Source: SHXR01 sp046160305
GTDB lineage: Bacteria; Pseudomonadota; Gammaproteobacteria; Burkholderiales; SG8-39
Assembly (NCBI GenBank): GCA_046160305.1
Contig: JBJXGX010000216.1
Location: forward strand, 91,114 to 155,113
Direction of reading: 5' to 3'
Length of the DNA: 64,000 nucleotides
Below the pieces are notes generated by a model. The model saw only the letters and a program-made list of their open reading frames with translations, was not told the origin of the DNA and made no database searches. Of this stretch, positions 15,723 to 24,238 are shown piece after piece (within the stretch, counting starts at the first letter, position 1; each line of letters begins with the position of its first letter). The position numbers and the translations under genes are program-made.

Positions 15723-16460
15723 ATGAATCCTGCGAAGCGATTCGAGATCTTCAAGCGACTGCGCGCCGCCAACCCCGCGCCAAAAACGGAGCTCGAATAC
15801 AGCACGCCGTTCGAGTTGCTGATCGCGGTCGTGCTGTCCGCGCAGGCGACCGACAAGAGCGTGAATATCGCGACCCGTTCGTTGTATGCAATCGCCAATA
15901 CCCCGGCCGCTATCCTGGCACTGGGGCTGGACGAATTGACGCACCACATCAAACGCATCGGTCTCTACAAGACGAAGGCGAAGAACATCCTCGCCACCTG
16001 CGCCTTGCTGCAAGAGCGCCACGATGGACAGGTGCCGCACAGCCGCGAAGCGCTCGAGAGTCTGCCCGGCGTTGGCCGAAAGACGGCGAACGTGGTCCTC
16101 AATGTCGCCTTCCATGAGCCGACCATGGCCGTGGACACGCATATCTTTCGTGTGAGTAACCGAACCGGGATCGCGCCGGGAAAGAATCCGCTCGCGGTCG
16201 AGGAGCGCCTCCTCAAATTCATTCCCGAAGAGTTCCGCCTGCACGCGCACCACTGGTTGATCCTGCATGGACGCTATGTATGCAAGGCGCGCGCGCCGGA
16301 ATGTCCCCGATGCCCGATCAGCGATCTGTGCGAATACCGGATCAAGACCCCTGCCGACAACATACTGAAGAATCCCGGGGCCGCTGCAAAGAAACGGATC
16401 GGCGCGGTCGCTGCGAAGTCCGCGCGCGGCAGGTCATCAAGTCGGCGTCAGGCGAAATAG
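15723..16460 (+). CDS. nth: Endonuclease III, DNA glycosylase/AP lyase
   Basis: Base-excision repair enzyme that removes oxidised pyrimidines. The 245-residue product has the helix-hairpin-helix LPGVGRKTA (114-122) with catalytic Lys120, Asp138 in the VDTHIFRV motif, and the C-terminal [4Fe-4S] loop Cys187-x6-Cys194-x2-Cys197-x5-Cys203. A basic 35-residue tail follows the cluster, longer than in E. coli Nth (211 residues). It lies 58 bases after rnfB, in the same direction. The ATG at 15723 gives the family N-terminus MNPAKRFEIFKRL. Confidence 0.97.
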   Translation: MNPAKRFEIFKRLRAANPAPKTELEYSTPFELLIAVVLSAQATDKSVNIATRSLYAIANTPAAILALGLDELTHHIKRIGLYKTKAKNILATCALLQERHDGQVPHSREALESLPGVGRKTANVVLNVAFHEPTMAVDTHIFRVSNRTGIAPGKNPLAVEERLLKFIPEEFRLHAHHWLILHGRYVCKARAPECPRCPISDLCEYRIKTPADNILKNPGAAAKKRIGAVAAKSARGRSSSRRQAK

Positions 16461-16484
16461 CTGCTTCGGCGATCCGCGATCACC

Positions 16485-16916
16485 ATGTTCAATCCCAGCC
16501 GCGAGCAGGTCCGCCGATTCTTCTTCGATGCGTGGCGCAGCTACCGGAACGGCACGCCGTTGCTCGGGATGGACGTCCATGCGGTCAATATCGCCCTTAT
16601 GCATCCTGAATACCACGCGATGCTGGATGCGCCCGAGAGCAACCTCGAGCGCGAATGGACCCCTGAAGACGGACAGACTAATCCGTTCCTGCACATGTCA
16701 ATGCATCTGGCGATCGAGGAGCAATTGTCGATCGATCAACCAGCCGGCGTGCGGGCAGCAGTCGAAGCGCTGGTTGCGCGATCAGGCGATCCGCACATCG
16801 CCCAGCATGCAGCGATGGAGTGCCTCGGCGAAATGGTCTGGCGGGCGCAGCGGGACCGCTTGCCGCCCGATGTGGTCAGTTATCTCGACTGCCTGCAACG
16901 TGCCGATCGGCGTTAG
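16485..16916 (+). CDS. DUF1841 family protein
   Basis: A small 143-residue cytoplasmic protein starting MFNPSREQVRRFFFDAW, the typical DUF1841 opening, and containing NPFLHMSMHLAIEEQLSIDQ in the middle. The family is restricted mostly to beta- and gammaproteobacteria and has no known function. The conserved HMxMHLAIxEQ pattern with two His and a Glu could bind a metal, which is only inference. It follows nth by 24 bases, so it may be the last gene of the aat-bpt-rnfB-nth operon. Confidence 0.88.
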   Translation: MFNPSREQVRRFFFDAWRSYRNGTPLLGMDVHAVNIALMHPEYHAMLDAPESNLEREWTPEDGQTNPFLHMSMHLAIEEQLSIDQPAGVRAAVEALVARSGDPHIAQHAAMECLGEMVWRAQRDRLPPDVVSYLDCLQRADRR

Positions 16917-16951
16917 GCGCCTCGAGTGCTCGACTGACGCTTGCCGCAGGA

Positions 16952-17287
16952 CTATCGACGAACGTGCAAGCCGCCCTTCTGTGAGGCGTAGAACGCGGCG
17001 AGGTCGTCCATTTCCTTCAACGTCAGCGCCTGGGCCATCGGCGCCATGATCGCGTTCTTGCGTCCCCCGGACTGATATTCGCGCAGCGCGCGCAGAAGAT
17101 AGTCCTGGTATTGTCCCGCCAATTTCGGATAGTCGGGGAAGGTCGGAACCCCGTTTCCATCGGGGCCATGGCAAGCGGCGCACACGGTCTTCGCCTTTTC
17201 GCCACCTGCCACCGGATCGGCTGCCTGCGCAATCGACGCGAACGTGAGTGCAAGCGGGACAAGCGCGGCGGCTAGTGCTCGATTCAT
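16952..17287 (-). CDS. Small class I cytochrome c (c553/c4-half type), second of pair
   Basis: A periplasmic monohaem cytochrome of 111 residues with signal peptide MNRALAAALVPLALTFASIA plus QAA. Haem is bound at CAACH (36-40), and the axial Met is probably Met81 or Met84 in KNAIMAPMAQALT. GPDGNGVPTFPDYPKLAGQY is typical of cytochrome c4/c553. The ATG at 17287 was preferred to a GTG at 17302 because it gives the cleaner signal peptide. It follows the other cytochrome gene by 11 bases and likely shares its mRNA. Together the two resemble the two halves of a dihaem cytochrome c4. Confidence 0.9.
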   Translation of the reverse strand: MNRALAAALVPLALTFASIAQAADPVAGGEKAKTVCAACHGPDGNGVPTFPDYPKLAGQYQDYLLRALREYQSGGRKNAIMAPMAQALTLKEMDDLAAFYASQKGGLHVRR

Positions 17288-17298
17288 CTCGCGCGCCC

Positions 17299-17649
17299 TC
17301 ACTTACCCGCTCCGCCGTAGTAGGCCGCGACGTCGGCGATGTCCTCATCGGACAGGCTGCCGGCGATGCCGCGCATGCTTGGATGACTGCGATCGCCCGA
17401 CCGGTATGCCTTGAGCGCGCTTACGATGTAGCCGGCGTTCTGCCCCGCGATCATCGGCACGTGATACACCATGGGGTACACGCTTCGATAGCCCACGATG
17501 CCGTGGCAGCCGATGCACATCGACACCTTGGTTTTCGCGCGTTCCGCGTTGCCCGCGGCACCGCCCGCCTGCTGCGCGAGCACGGTTCCCGAGAGCGCGA
17601 CCATGGCCGCGACTCCCGCAGTAAAGCTGAGTACTTGCCTTCCCTTCAC
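17299..17649 (-). CDS. Small class I cytochrome c, first of pair
   Basis: A 116-residue exported monohaem cytochrome. The signal peptide is MKGRQVLSFTAGVAAMVALS plus GTVLAQ, haem motif CIGCH (45-49), and candidate Met ligands lie in HPSMRGIAGSLSDEDIADVAAYYGG. The stretch YPMVYHVPMIAGQNAGYIVSALKAY is typical of subunit-like c4-type cytochromes. It is cotranscribed with the second cytochrome gene. It is divergent from the MoxR/VWA pair at 17.9 kb. A role in electron transfer to a terminal oxidase is likely but unproven. Confidence 0.9.
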   Translation of the reverse strand: MKGRQVLSFTAGVAAMVALSGTVLAQQAGGAAGNAERAKTKVSMCIGCHGIVGYRSVYPMVYHVPMIAGQNAGYIVSALKAYRSGDRSHPSMRGIAGSLSDEDIADVAAYYGGAGK

Positions 17650-17822
17650 GACGCCTCTCTATTGGCTGCGGAGCCTCTGAACATCACCCGTTGTGGGATG
17701 CCGCTTGCCTGGGCAATCGGCGGCGCATCCCGGTGAAGCTCAGACACTCGGTGAGTGTCTCGACAAAAGCGCGCGATTGTAACCGACAGGTGACGCCAGG
17801 GTAAAGGAAAGGATCACCCGGC

Positions 17823-17828
17823 TATAAT
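17823..17828 (+). promoter_or_regulatory. Perfect -10 box upstream of second MoxR operon
   Basis: TATAAT lies 35 bases before the ATG at 17863. An in-frame ATG at 17827 overlaps this box, which argues that the true MoxR start is the later ATG, which also has GAAGGAAG upstream. No convincing -35 is visible. Confidence 0.55.
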
Positions 17829-17862
17829 GTTCGCAATACAAACCACGAAGGAAGTTCCACGC

Positions 17863-18705
17863 ATGCGCTTCACAGGTTCGGATTCGTACGTCGCCACCGA
17901 TGACTTGACCTTGGCGGTCAACGCCTCGGTCACCCTGGAGCGCCCCTTGCTCGTCAAAGGTGAGCCCGGCACCGGCAAGACCCGCCTCGCGGTGGAAGTC
18001 GCACAGGCCCTCAAGATGCCACTCCTCGAATGGCATATCAAATCGACCACCAAGGCGCAGCAAGGGCTCTATGAGTACGACGCGGTGTCCCGGTTGCGGG
18101 ATTCGCAGCTTGGCGATCCGCGCGTGCAGGACATTTCGAACTACATCATCAAAGGCATGCTCTGGCACGCCTTCACGGCCGATGCGCCGGTCGTACTGCT
18201 GATCGATGAGATCGACAAGGCCGACATCGAATTTCCCAACGACCTGCTGCGCGAGATCGACCGGATGGAGTTCTACGTCTACGAGACGCGCGAGCTCATC
18301 AAGGCGAAGCATCGACCGATCGTCTTCATCACCAGCAACAACGAAAAGGATCTGCCCGATGCGTTTCTGCGCCGGTGCTTCTTCCACTACATCCGCTTCC
18401 CGGACAAGGACACGATGGAAAAAATCATCGACGTCCACTTCCCGGGCATCAAGAAGAATCTGCTGAAGGAAGCACTCGAGGTGTTCTTCGAGGTACGCGA
18501 GGTGCCGGGCCTCAAGAAAAAGCCCTCGACCTCCGAGCTGCTCGACTGGCTGAAGCTGTTGCTGGCCGAGGACATTACGCCCGAGACCTTGCGATCCAAG
18601 GACCGCAAGACGATCATTCCGCCGCTCCATGGCGCGCTGCTCAAGAACGAACAGGACGTTCACCTGTTCGAGCGTCTGGTGTTCATGACGCGCCAAGGTC
18701 GGTAG
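17863..18705 (+). CDS. MoxR-family AAA+ ATPase (CoxD-like)
   Basis: A 280-residue AAA+ ATPase with Walker A GEPGTGKT (33-40), Walker B VLLIDEI (111-117), sensor 1 region VFITSNNEKDLPDAFLRRCF and the MoxR-specific insert around KSTTKAQQGLYEYDAVSRLR. The sequence resembles the CoxD/MoxR branch that works with a CoxE-like VWA protein in maturation of metal enzymes such as CO dehydrogenase. It is followed 36 bases later by such a VWA gene, and no cox structural genes are present. The start at 17863 was chosen over 17827 because of the -10 box that overlaps the latter. Confidence 0.93.
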   Translation: MRFTGSDSYVATDDLTLAVNASVTLERPLLVKGEPGTGKTRLAVEVAQALKMPLLEWHIKSTTKAQQGLYEYDAVSRLRDSQLGDPRVQDISNYIIKGMLWHAFTADAPVVLLIDEIDKADIEFPNDLLREIDRMEFYVYETRELIKAKHRPIVFITSNNEKDLPDAFLRRCFFHYIRFPDKDTMEKIIDVHFPGIKKNLLKEALEVFFEVREVPGLKKKPSTSELLDWLKLLLAEDITPETLRSKDRKTIIPPLHGALLKNEQDVHLFERLVFMTRQGR

Positions 18706-18741
18706 CGATTCGAAAAACTTCGCGCGAAGGCTGTCACACCG

Positions 18742-19917
18742 ATGCTCATCAGTTTTTTCATGAAGCTGAAGGAACACAAGCTGCCTGTCTCGATCAAGGA
18801 GCTTCTCACCCTGCTCGAGGCGATGAACAAGCACGTGATCGGCCCGAGCATCGACGATTTCTACTTTCTCGCACGGATCACGCTGGTCAAGGACGAAGCG
18901 AATTTCGACAAGTTCGACCGGGCTTTCGCCGAGTACTTCAACGGCGTCGAGTCGCTGGCGGGCCAGAACGCCGACATCCCGCTCGAATGGCTCCTGAAGC
19001 AAGTCGAGCTCAATCTCACCCCGGAGGAAAAGGCGCAGATCGAATCGCTAGGTGGTTGGGACAAGCTGATGGAGATGCTGAAGCAGCGGCTCGACGAGCA
19101 GAAGAAACGTCACCAGGGCGGCAACAAGATGATCGGCACGGGCGGAACTTCACCGTTTGGCGCCTACGGCTACAACCCCGAGGGCATTCGTATCGGGCAG
19201 GACAAGTCGCGAAACCGGTCGGCGGTCAAGGTCTGGGACCAGCGTGAATACCGGAACCTCGACGGCGAAGTGCAGCTTGGTACCCGCAACATCAAGGTCG
19301 CACTGAGGCGACTGCGCCGCTTCGCGCGCGAAGGTGCGGCCGACGAGCTCGATCTCGACAACACGATCACGAAGACCGCAAAGAACGCCGGCCTCCTCGA
19401 TATCCAGATGCGCCCGGAGCGGCACAACGCGGTCAAGGTGTTGATGCTGCTTGATATCGGCGGCTCGATGGACGATCACATCAAGCTTTGCGAGGATCTG
19501 TTTTCAGCCGCGAAAACCGAGTTCAAGCACCTGGAGTTCTACTACTTCCACAACTGTCTGTACGACTTCGTGTGGAAGGACAATCGGCGGCGCCACAGCG
19601 AACGCACGCGTACCTGGGACCTCATGAACAAGTACAACCACGACTACCGGCTGGTATTCGTTGGCGACGCGACGATGAGCCCCTATGAAATCCTGCAGCC
19701 CGGCGGTTCCATCGAATACCACAACGAGGAAGCCGGCGTCGTGTGGATGCAGCGCATGCTGCAGGTGTACAGCAAAGCAGTGTGGCTCAATCCCGAGCCG
19801 GAAGAAATCTGGCCCTACCGGCAGTCGGTCAAGGTGATCCAGGAGGTCATGAAAAATCGCATGTATTCGACGACCATCGAAGGTCTCGAGCGCGCGATGC
19901 GGGTACTGGCGAAGTAA
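18742..19917 (+). CDS. CoxE-like VWA-domain protein
   Basis: A 391-residue cytoplasmic VWA protein partnering the upstream MoxR ATPase. Residues 1-130 are helical and charged, 130-230 contain RNLDGEVQLGTRNIKVALRR and LRRFAREGAADELDLDNTI, then the VWA domain opens VKVLMLLDIGGSMDD; the MIDAS reads DIGGS (238-242) rather than DxSxS, a variant common in this family. It continues with FYYFHNCLYDFVWKD and RLVFVGDATMSPYEI. MIDAS metal binding may be altered by the Gly. The target of the pair is unknown; it is widespread in proteobacteria as a two-gene unit. Confidence 0.92.
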   Translation: MLISFFMKLKEHKLPVSIKELLTLLEAMNKHVIGPSIDDFYFLARITLVKDEANFDKFDRAFAEYFNGVESLAGQNADIPLEWLLKQVELNLTPEEKAQIESLGGWDKLMEMLKQRLDEQKKRHQGGNKMIGTGGTSPFGAYGYNPEGIRIGQDKSRNRSAVKVWDQREYRNLDGEVQLGTRNIKVALRRLRRFAREGAADELDLDNTITKTAKNAGLLDIQMRPERHNAVKVLMLLDIGGSMDDHIKLCEDLFSAAKTEFKHLEFYYFHNCLYDFVWKDNRRRHSERTRTWDLMNKYNHDYRLVFVGDATMSPYEILQPGGSIEYHNEEAGVVWMQRMLQVYSKAVWLNPEPEEIWPYRQSVKVIQEVMKNRMYSTTIEGLERAMRVLAK

Positions 19918-20005
19918 CGTTCGCCGGCGCTATACCTGAACGAGCTGGCCAGACCTGGCACGATCTCGCATGACCTAGCCAGAGGCGCCACGCAATCAAC
20001 CGTGC

Positions 20006-23000
20006 TCAACCGGGCTTGCTGGTCCGGCGCGGCGCCAGGCGCGAAATGTTGGTTTCCCGCAGGACCCGCTGCTCGAATTCCACCGGCGGTACGGGCGGCA
20101 TGTATTGCGATCCCGAATACTCGGTGCAGCCGATCTCGCGCAACACGTCGAGTTGTTCGATCGTATCGACACCCTCGGCGATGACCGCGATGTCGAGGTT
20201 CCGCGCCATGCCGACGAGCGCCCTCACAATCGCGCGATCGTCCGGACTTGAAACGATTTCCCGGACGAACGAAGGCGCGATCTTCACGCCGGCCACCGGA
20301 AGGCGGCGCAGATACTGCACCGACGAGTAGCCGGTGCCAAAATCCTCGACCAGCACCCTCACATTCATCTCGCGCAGCCGCATGATATGCGTGCGCGCTT
20401 CCTCGATGTTGCGCATCAGCGTGGCTTCGGACAATTCGACTTCAATGCCGCTCGCATCGATCGTGTGTCGATCGAAGGTATTGCGCAGCATGTCGATCAT
20501 CGAGGGACTGAGATGGATCCCGGAGAGACCCACCGCGATCGGGATGTTGAGATCAGGGAGCACGCGCCATTCGCGCGCCTGGAGTGCCGCCCGATCGAGC
20601 ACCCACTCGCCAAGTGACCGCGACAACCCCGCTTCCTCGGCGATCTTCACGAATCGCTCGGGCGCGAGCAGTCCGCGTTGCGGATGGCGCCAGCGCAACG
20701 TTGCTTGCACCGCGGTGATCCGGCCGTCGGCCATCGCCACGCGAGGTTGATACATGAGGCGGAATTCATCGCGATCGAGCGCGATGCGGATCTCGAAGCC
20801 GAGCTTGCCCGGGTTCACCGTTCGCGGCACGTCCGCCGCCGAGAAGAACCGATAGGTATCCCGTCCGCCGGCCTTGGCCGCGTACATCGCGGCGTCGGCA
20901 TGCCGCATCAATGTCGAGATATCCGTCGCGTCGTTCGGGAACACCGAGATGCCGATGCTGCAACTGGTCACGAGCTGGTGGCCGTCGATCTCGCAGGGCG
21001 CGCTGATCTCGCCCACTATTTTCTGTGCCACGGTACCGGCGTCGCCGGGGGACTTCAATCCCTCCAGCAGGATCACGAACTCGTCCCCGCCGAACCGCGA
21101 CAAGGTGTCGCCCTTGCGGATCGCCGCGGAGAGGCGGCGCGCGACTTCCTTCAAAAGTTGGTCGCCGATCTGATGACCGAGCGAATCGTTGATGCTCTTG
21201 AACTTGTCGAGATCGATAAACATCAGCGCGAGCAATTGCCCGGCTCGCTGGGCATGCGCGGTCCCGCGAACGAGTTGATCTTCGAATTGGCGCCGATTGG
21301 GAAGACCAGTGAGCGGATCGCGGGTGGCGAGTTCCTCGATCCGCTGTTCCGCGATCTTGCGCTCGGTGATGTCGAGCGCGGTGCCCCGATAGCCCATGCG
21401 GACGCCCTGGTCGTCCAGGATCGGGACGGCATTCACCATTTGCCAGATCGACACGCCTGATTTAGTGAAGGCGCGATGCTCGAGATTCCGGAACGAACCG
21501 TCCGGGCGAAGGTTCGCGTTGATCCAATCCCGTACCCGCACGCCCTCGCCCGGCGGCATGAGATCGGCGGGACGGCGGCCAAGAAGCTCGTCCGGTCTGA
21601 ATCCGGTCACGGCCTCGATGCGATTGGACACGTAGGTATAGGCGCTGGTCGAATCGACTTCCCACACGTACTCACCGGCCGCCTCGGCGAAATCGCGGAA
21701 CCGGCGCTCGCTGTCGCGCAATTGGCGCTCGACAATCTTGCGCGCGGTGATGTCGATCAAAGTCATGATGACCCGCGCCTCACCGCCCAGCTCGATCGTC
21801 TCCGACGAAATCAGCACATCGACCACTTCGCCCGATTTCTTCCGTACCCGTTGCTCGGAGTTGCGCACCCGGCGCCCGCCGACGATCTCGTTCCATCCGC
21901 CTTCGCTCTGTTGGGGCGACACCAGGATGCGCAGATCCGCCGCCGTTTTGCCGATCGCCTCGTCACGCGAGAATCCAAAGAAGAGCGTCCACGCATCGTT
22001 CACTTCGACGTGGCGCCGCTCCGGATATTCCATGACGAACATCGGTACCGGACTCGCGTGGAACACTTTCGAGAAGCGCTCCTGCGAATGCCGGAGCGCT
22101 TCTTCGTTCCGTTTGCGTTCGGTGACATCGATCACCGAGGAGACCACGACCCGCTCGCCCGCAAGCTCGAGGACCTCGGCTGAATACAGGATATCCATCG
22201 CGGCCGCATCGACCCGGCGCACCGCGAGTTCGAGGTGATGCACCGATTGATTCTCCTGGAGGGTACGCATGCCCCGCCGATACGCATCCTGGCCTTCGAG
22301 CATCCCGATTTCTTCCACGGTGCGACCGATCGACCGATCGCGCGGCCCGCCGAAGAGCGCGAGCCAAGCCGCATTGACCTCGGTGACCAGTCCGTCGGCA
22401 AGGCGCGAGAACGCCATCGGCACCGGACTTGCATGGAACACGCGAGTGAACATCTGCTCGGACTCACGCGCGCGCTGTTCGACCTTGCGCTTCTCAGTGA
22501 CATCGATCGCGATCAGAATGATTCGCTCGACCCGGTCGGAGTCGCGCCGGATCGGCACCGATGTCGCCACGACGTGCTTCGCGCCCGATCGCGCCGCGAG
22601 GTCATGTTCCTCCGTGATTCTCGATCCGGCCGACAGGCACCGCTGCAGGCGCCCGACGATATCGATCGCGAGATCGTCGGGCAGACACGCCTCGGGCGCA
22701 TTGCCCACCAACTCATGGGCAGGGATGTCGAGCAACGACTCGGCGCTCTGGTTGCACGACTCGAACTGGAAGCGTCCCTCCTTATCAACCTTCACCACAA
22801 GTATGGCCGCGGACGAGTTGAGGAATACGCTCGCATAGCGCTGCTCGCTCTCACGGAGCGCCTCTTCGGCCCATTTTTCGGCAGTGACTTCACGCACGAC
22901 GCCCCGGTACCCGAGGAAGCGGCTCGAGGCGTCGAAGACGGGATCGCCGCTCGTGAGGAAGTGCCGGATCTCGCCGTTCGCAAGCCGTCGTGTCAGCAGA

Positions 23001-24238
23001 AAATCGCGGAACGGCCGGCGCGCATCGAGCACCTTTCGGTGTGCCGACCAGATCTGCGGCGAAACCTCGAACGGCAGCTCCCAGACGCGCCGGCCGATCA
23101 ATGACGATCGGTCCACTCCCACGGCCGACGCACCGTGGGATGCCATCGTGAAGCGATGATGTGCGTCCTGTTCCCAGTACCAGTCGTTCGCCATCTCGGT
23201 GAGACTGCGAAAACGCGCCTCGCTCTCCGTAAGGGCTTCGGCCCCGACCCGTCGCTCGAGGTTGATCGCCGAAATCGTCAAGGTTGTCAGCGCGAAGCAG
23301 GCAATGAATCCGTGCAAGGCAACCGGCACGCCGCTCACCGCCTCATTCGCGATTGCAATCAAGCCAAACGACTGCCCGATCACCGCTGCGATCGCGATGA
23401 ACACGTTGATAAGCGTTGCTTCGCGCGGCTCGAATCGATACGCGGCCCAGAGGGCGATCGGAAAGAACGCGAAGACCACGACGTCCCGCGCGAGCTGTGG
23501 TCCGATGACGCGCGAGAGCAGAAGCGGCGACAACGCCAGGAACAGCGCGCCGAGAATGCCGACCGCCAGCGATCGGAGCGCCTCGCGATTGGCAATCGGT
23601 TTGGCAAGCCAGGTAAAAAAAAGTGGCGCAGCAAGAAGCACGCCCTGCGCAAGAGCGGTCCACCGGCCGATCCATTGCTCCGCGGCGAGTGCGGGCGACA
23701 CGGTGCCCGCGGCAACTGACGCCGCCACCTCCAGCCCCGCGGCGATCATCCCCGCGCCGAGGACGCCCGCCGCAAGCATCGAGCCCACGTCGGCGACCCG
23801 GACCAACCTCGGATCGAATCCTTGCCGGCGAAGGAACGCCGCCGCGGCAAGCACGGCAAGGGCTTCGCCCACGCCAGCGGCAAGCGCGATCCATGGCGGA
23901 AACCCTACAGAGAGGCGATACGCCAGCGCACCCAGCAGGACCCCGCCTGCCATCCGGTAGCCATAGAGGACCACCGACACGAGCGCGATGGCGAGGCCGA
24001 GGCAGATCGATCCCGGACCGGTGCCGATAGCGGAAAGTTCGGCGGAGACCCGCTCGGCCGAGAAGTAGGCCGCGGCGGTGATGAGCAGGCGCCAGAGATC
24101 TGACGTCGCGCCGACCGGAACGCCGACCAAACCTGTCATCGTCGGCGCCGGAGTCTGTGTCACGTGTGGCTCATCGATTGGAAGAGCAGACAGGTTATCA
24201 CTGACATCGAGGCTGAAGTTACGCGGATTGTCGATCAT
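20006..24238 (-). CDS. MASE1 - five PAS - GGDEF - degenerate EAL signalling protein
   Basis: A 1410-residue inner-membrane c-di-GMP signalling protein. Residues about 50-325 form a MASE1 sensor with about eight membrane helices. Five PAS/PAC units follow (roughly 338-460, 465-590, 590-715, 715-840, 840-970). The cyclase domain has an intact FGGDEFVILLEG (GGDEF 1050-1054), so diguanylate cyclase activity is likely. The EAL domain (about 1145-1395) has lost key positions: EAL is QAT (1178-1180), the NLS Asn is Gly (VGLSG), DDFG is EDFG and the KID Asp is Ala (VKIAPSF). Phosphodiesterase activity is therefore doubtful. The ATG at 24238 was chosen; a start 33 codons later is possible. Confidence 0.93.
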   Translation of the reverse strand: MIDNPRNFSLDVSDNLSALPIDEPHVTQTPAPTMTGLVGVPVGATSDLWRLLITAAAYFSAERVSAELSAIGTGPGSICLGLAIALVSVVLYGYRMAGGVLLGALAYRLSVGFPPWIALAAGVGEALAVLAAAAFLRRQGFDPRLVRVADVGSMLAAGVLGAGMIAAGLEVAASVAAGTVSPALAAEQWIGRWTALAQGVLLAAPLFFTWLAKPIANREALRSLAVGILGALFLALSPLLLSRVIGPQLARDVVVFAFFPIALWAAYRFEPREATLINVFIAIAAVIGQSFGLIAIANEAVSGVPVALHGFIACFALTTLTISAINLERRVGAEALTESEARFRSLTEMANDWYWEQDAHHRFTMASHGASAVGVDRSSLIGRRVWELPFEVSPQIWSAHRKVLDARRPFRDFLLTRRLANGEIRHFLTSGDPVFDASSRFLGYRGVVREVTAEKWAEEALRESEQRYASVFLNSSAAILVVKVDKEGRFQFESCNQSAESLLDIPAHELVGNAPEACLPDDLAIDIVGRLQRCLSAGSRITEEHDLAARSGAKHVVATSVPIRRDSDRVERIILIAIDVTEKRKVEQRARESEQMFTRVFHASPVPMAFSRLADGLVTEVNAAWLALFGGPRDRSIGRTVEEIGMLEGQDAYRRGMRTLQENQSVHHLELAVRRVDAAAMDILYSAEVLELAGERVVVSSVIDVTERKRNEEALRHSQERFSKVFHASPVPMFVMEYPERRHVEVNDAWTLFFGFSRDEAIGKTAADLRILVSPQQSEGGWNEIVGGRRVRNSEQRVRKKSGEVVDVLISSETIELGGEARVIMTLIDITARKIVERQLRDSERRFRDFAEAAGEYVWEVDSTSAYTYVSNRIEAVTGFRPDELLGRRPADLMPPGEGVRVRDWINANLRPDGSFRNLEHRAFTKSGVSIWQMVNAVPILDDQGVRMGYRGTALDITERKIAEQRIEELATRDPLTGLPNRRQFEDQLVRGTAHAQRAGQLLALMFIDLDKFKSINDSLGHQIGDQLLKEVARRLSAAIRKGDTLSRFGGDEFVILLEGLKSPGDAGTVAQKIVGEISAPCEIDGHQLVTSCSIGISVFPNDATDISTLMRHADAAMYAAKAGGRDTYRFFSAADVPRTVNPGKLGFEIRIALDRDEFRLMYQPRVAMADGRITAVQATLRWRHPQRGLLAPERFVKIAEEAGLSRSLGEWVLDRAALQAREWRVLPDLNIPIAVGLSGIHLSPSMIDMLRNTFDRHTIDASGIEVELSEATLMRNIEEARTHIMRLREMNVRVLVEDFGTGYSSVQYLRRLPVAGVKIAPSFVREIVSSPDDRAIVRALVGMARNLDIAVIAEGVDTIEQLDVLREIGCTEYSGSQYMPPVPPVEFEQRVLRETNISRLAPRRTSKPG

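Noticed and set aside
17740..19002. Long leftward ORF (420 codons) antisense to the MoxR and VWA genes
   Set aside because: It is the complement of conserved AAA+ and VWA coding sequence, has a repetitive charged composition (His/Glu/Val-rich) and no recognisable domain.
19918..20005. Rho-independent terminator between the convergent VWA and GGDEF/EAL genes
   Set aside because: Only a weak five-base imperfect stem with a long loop and no following T-run was found.
22235..23104. Rightward ORF of 289 codons inside the GGDEF/EAL gene
   Set aside because: The minus strand carries five PAS domains in this span; the ORF has no domain and no ribosome binding site.
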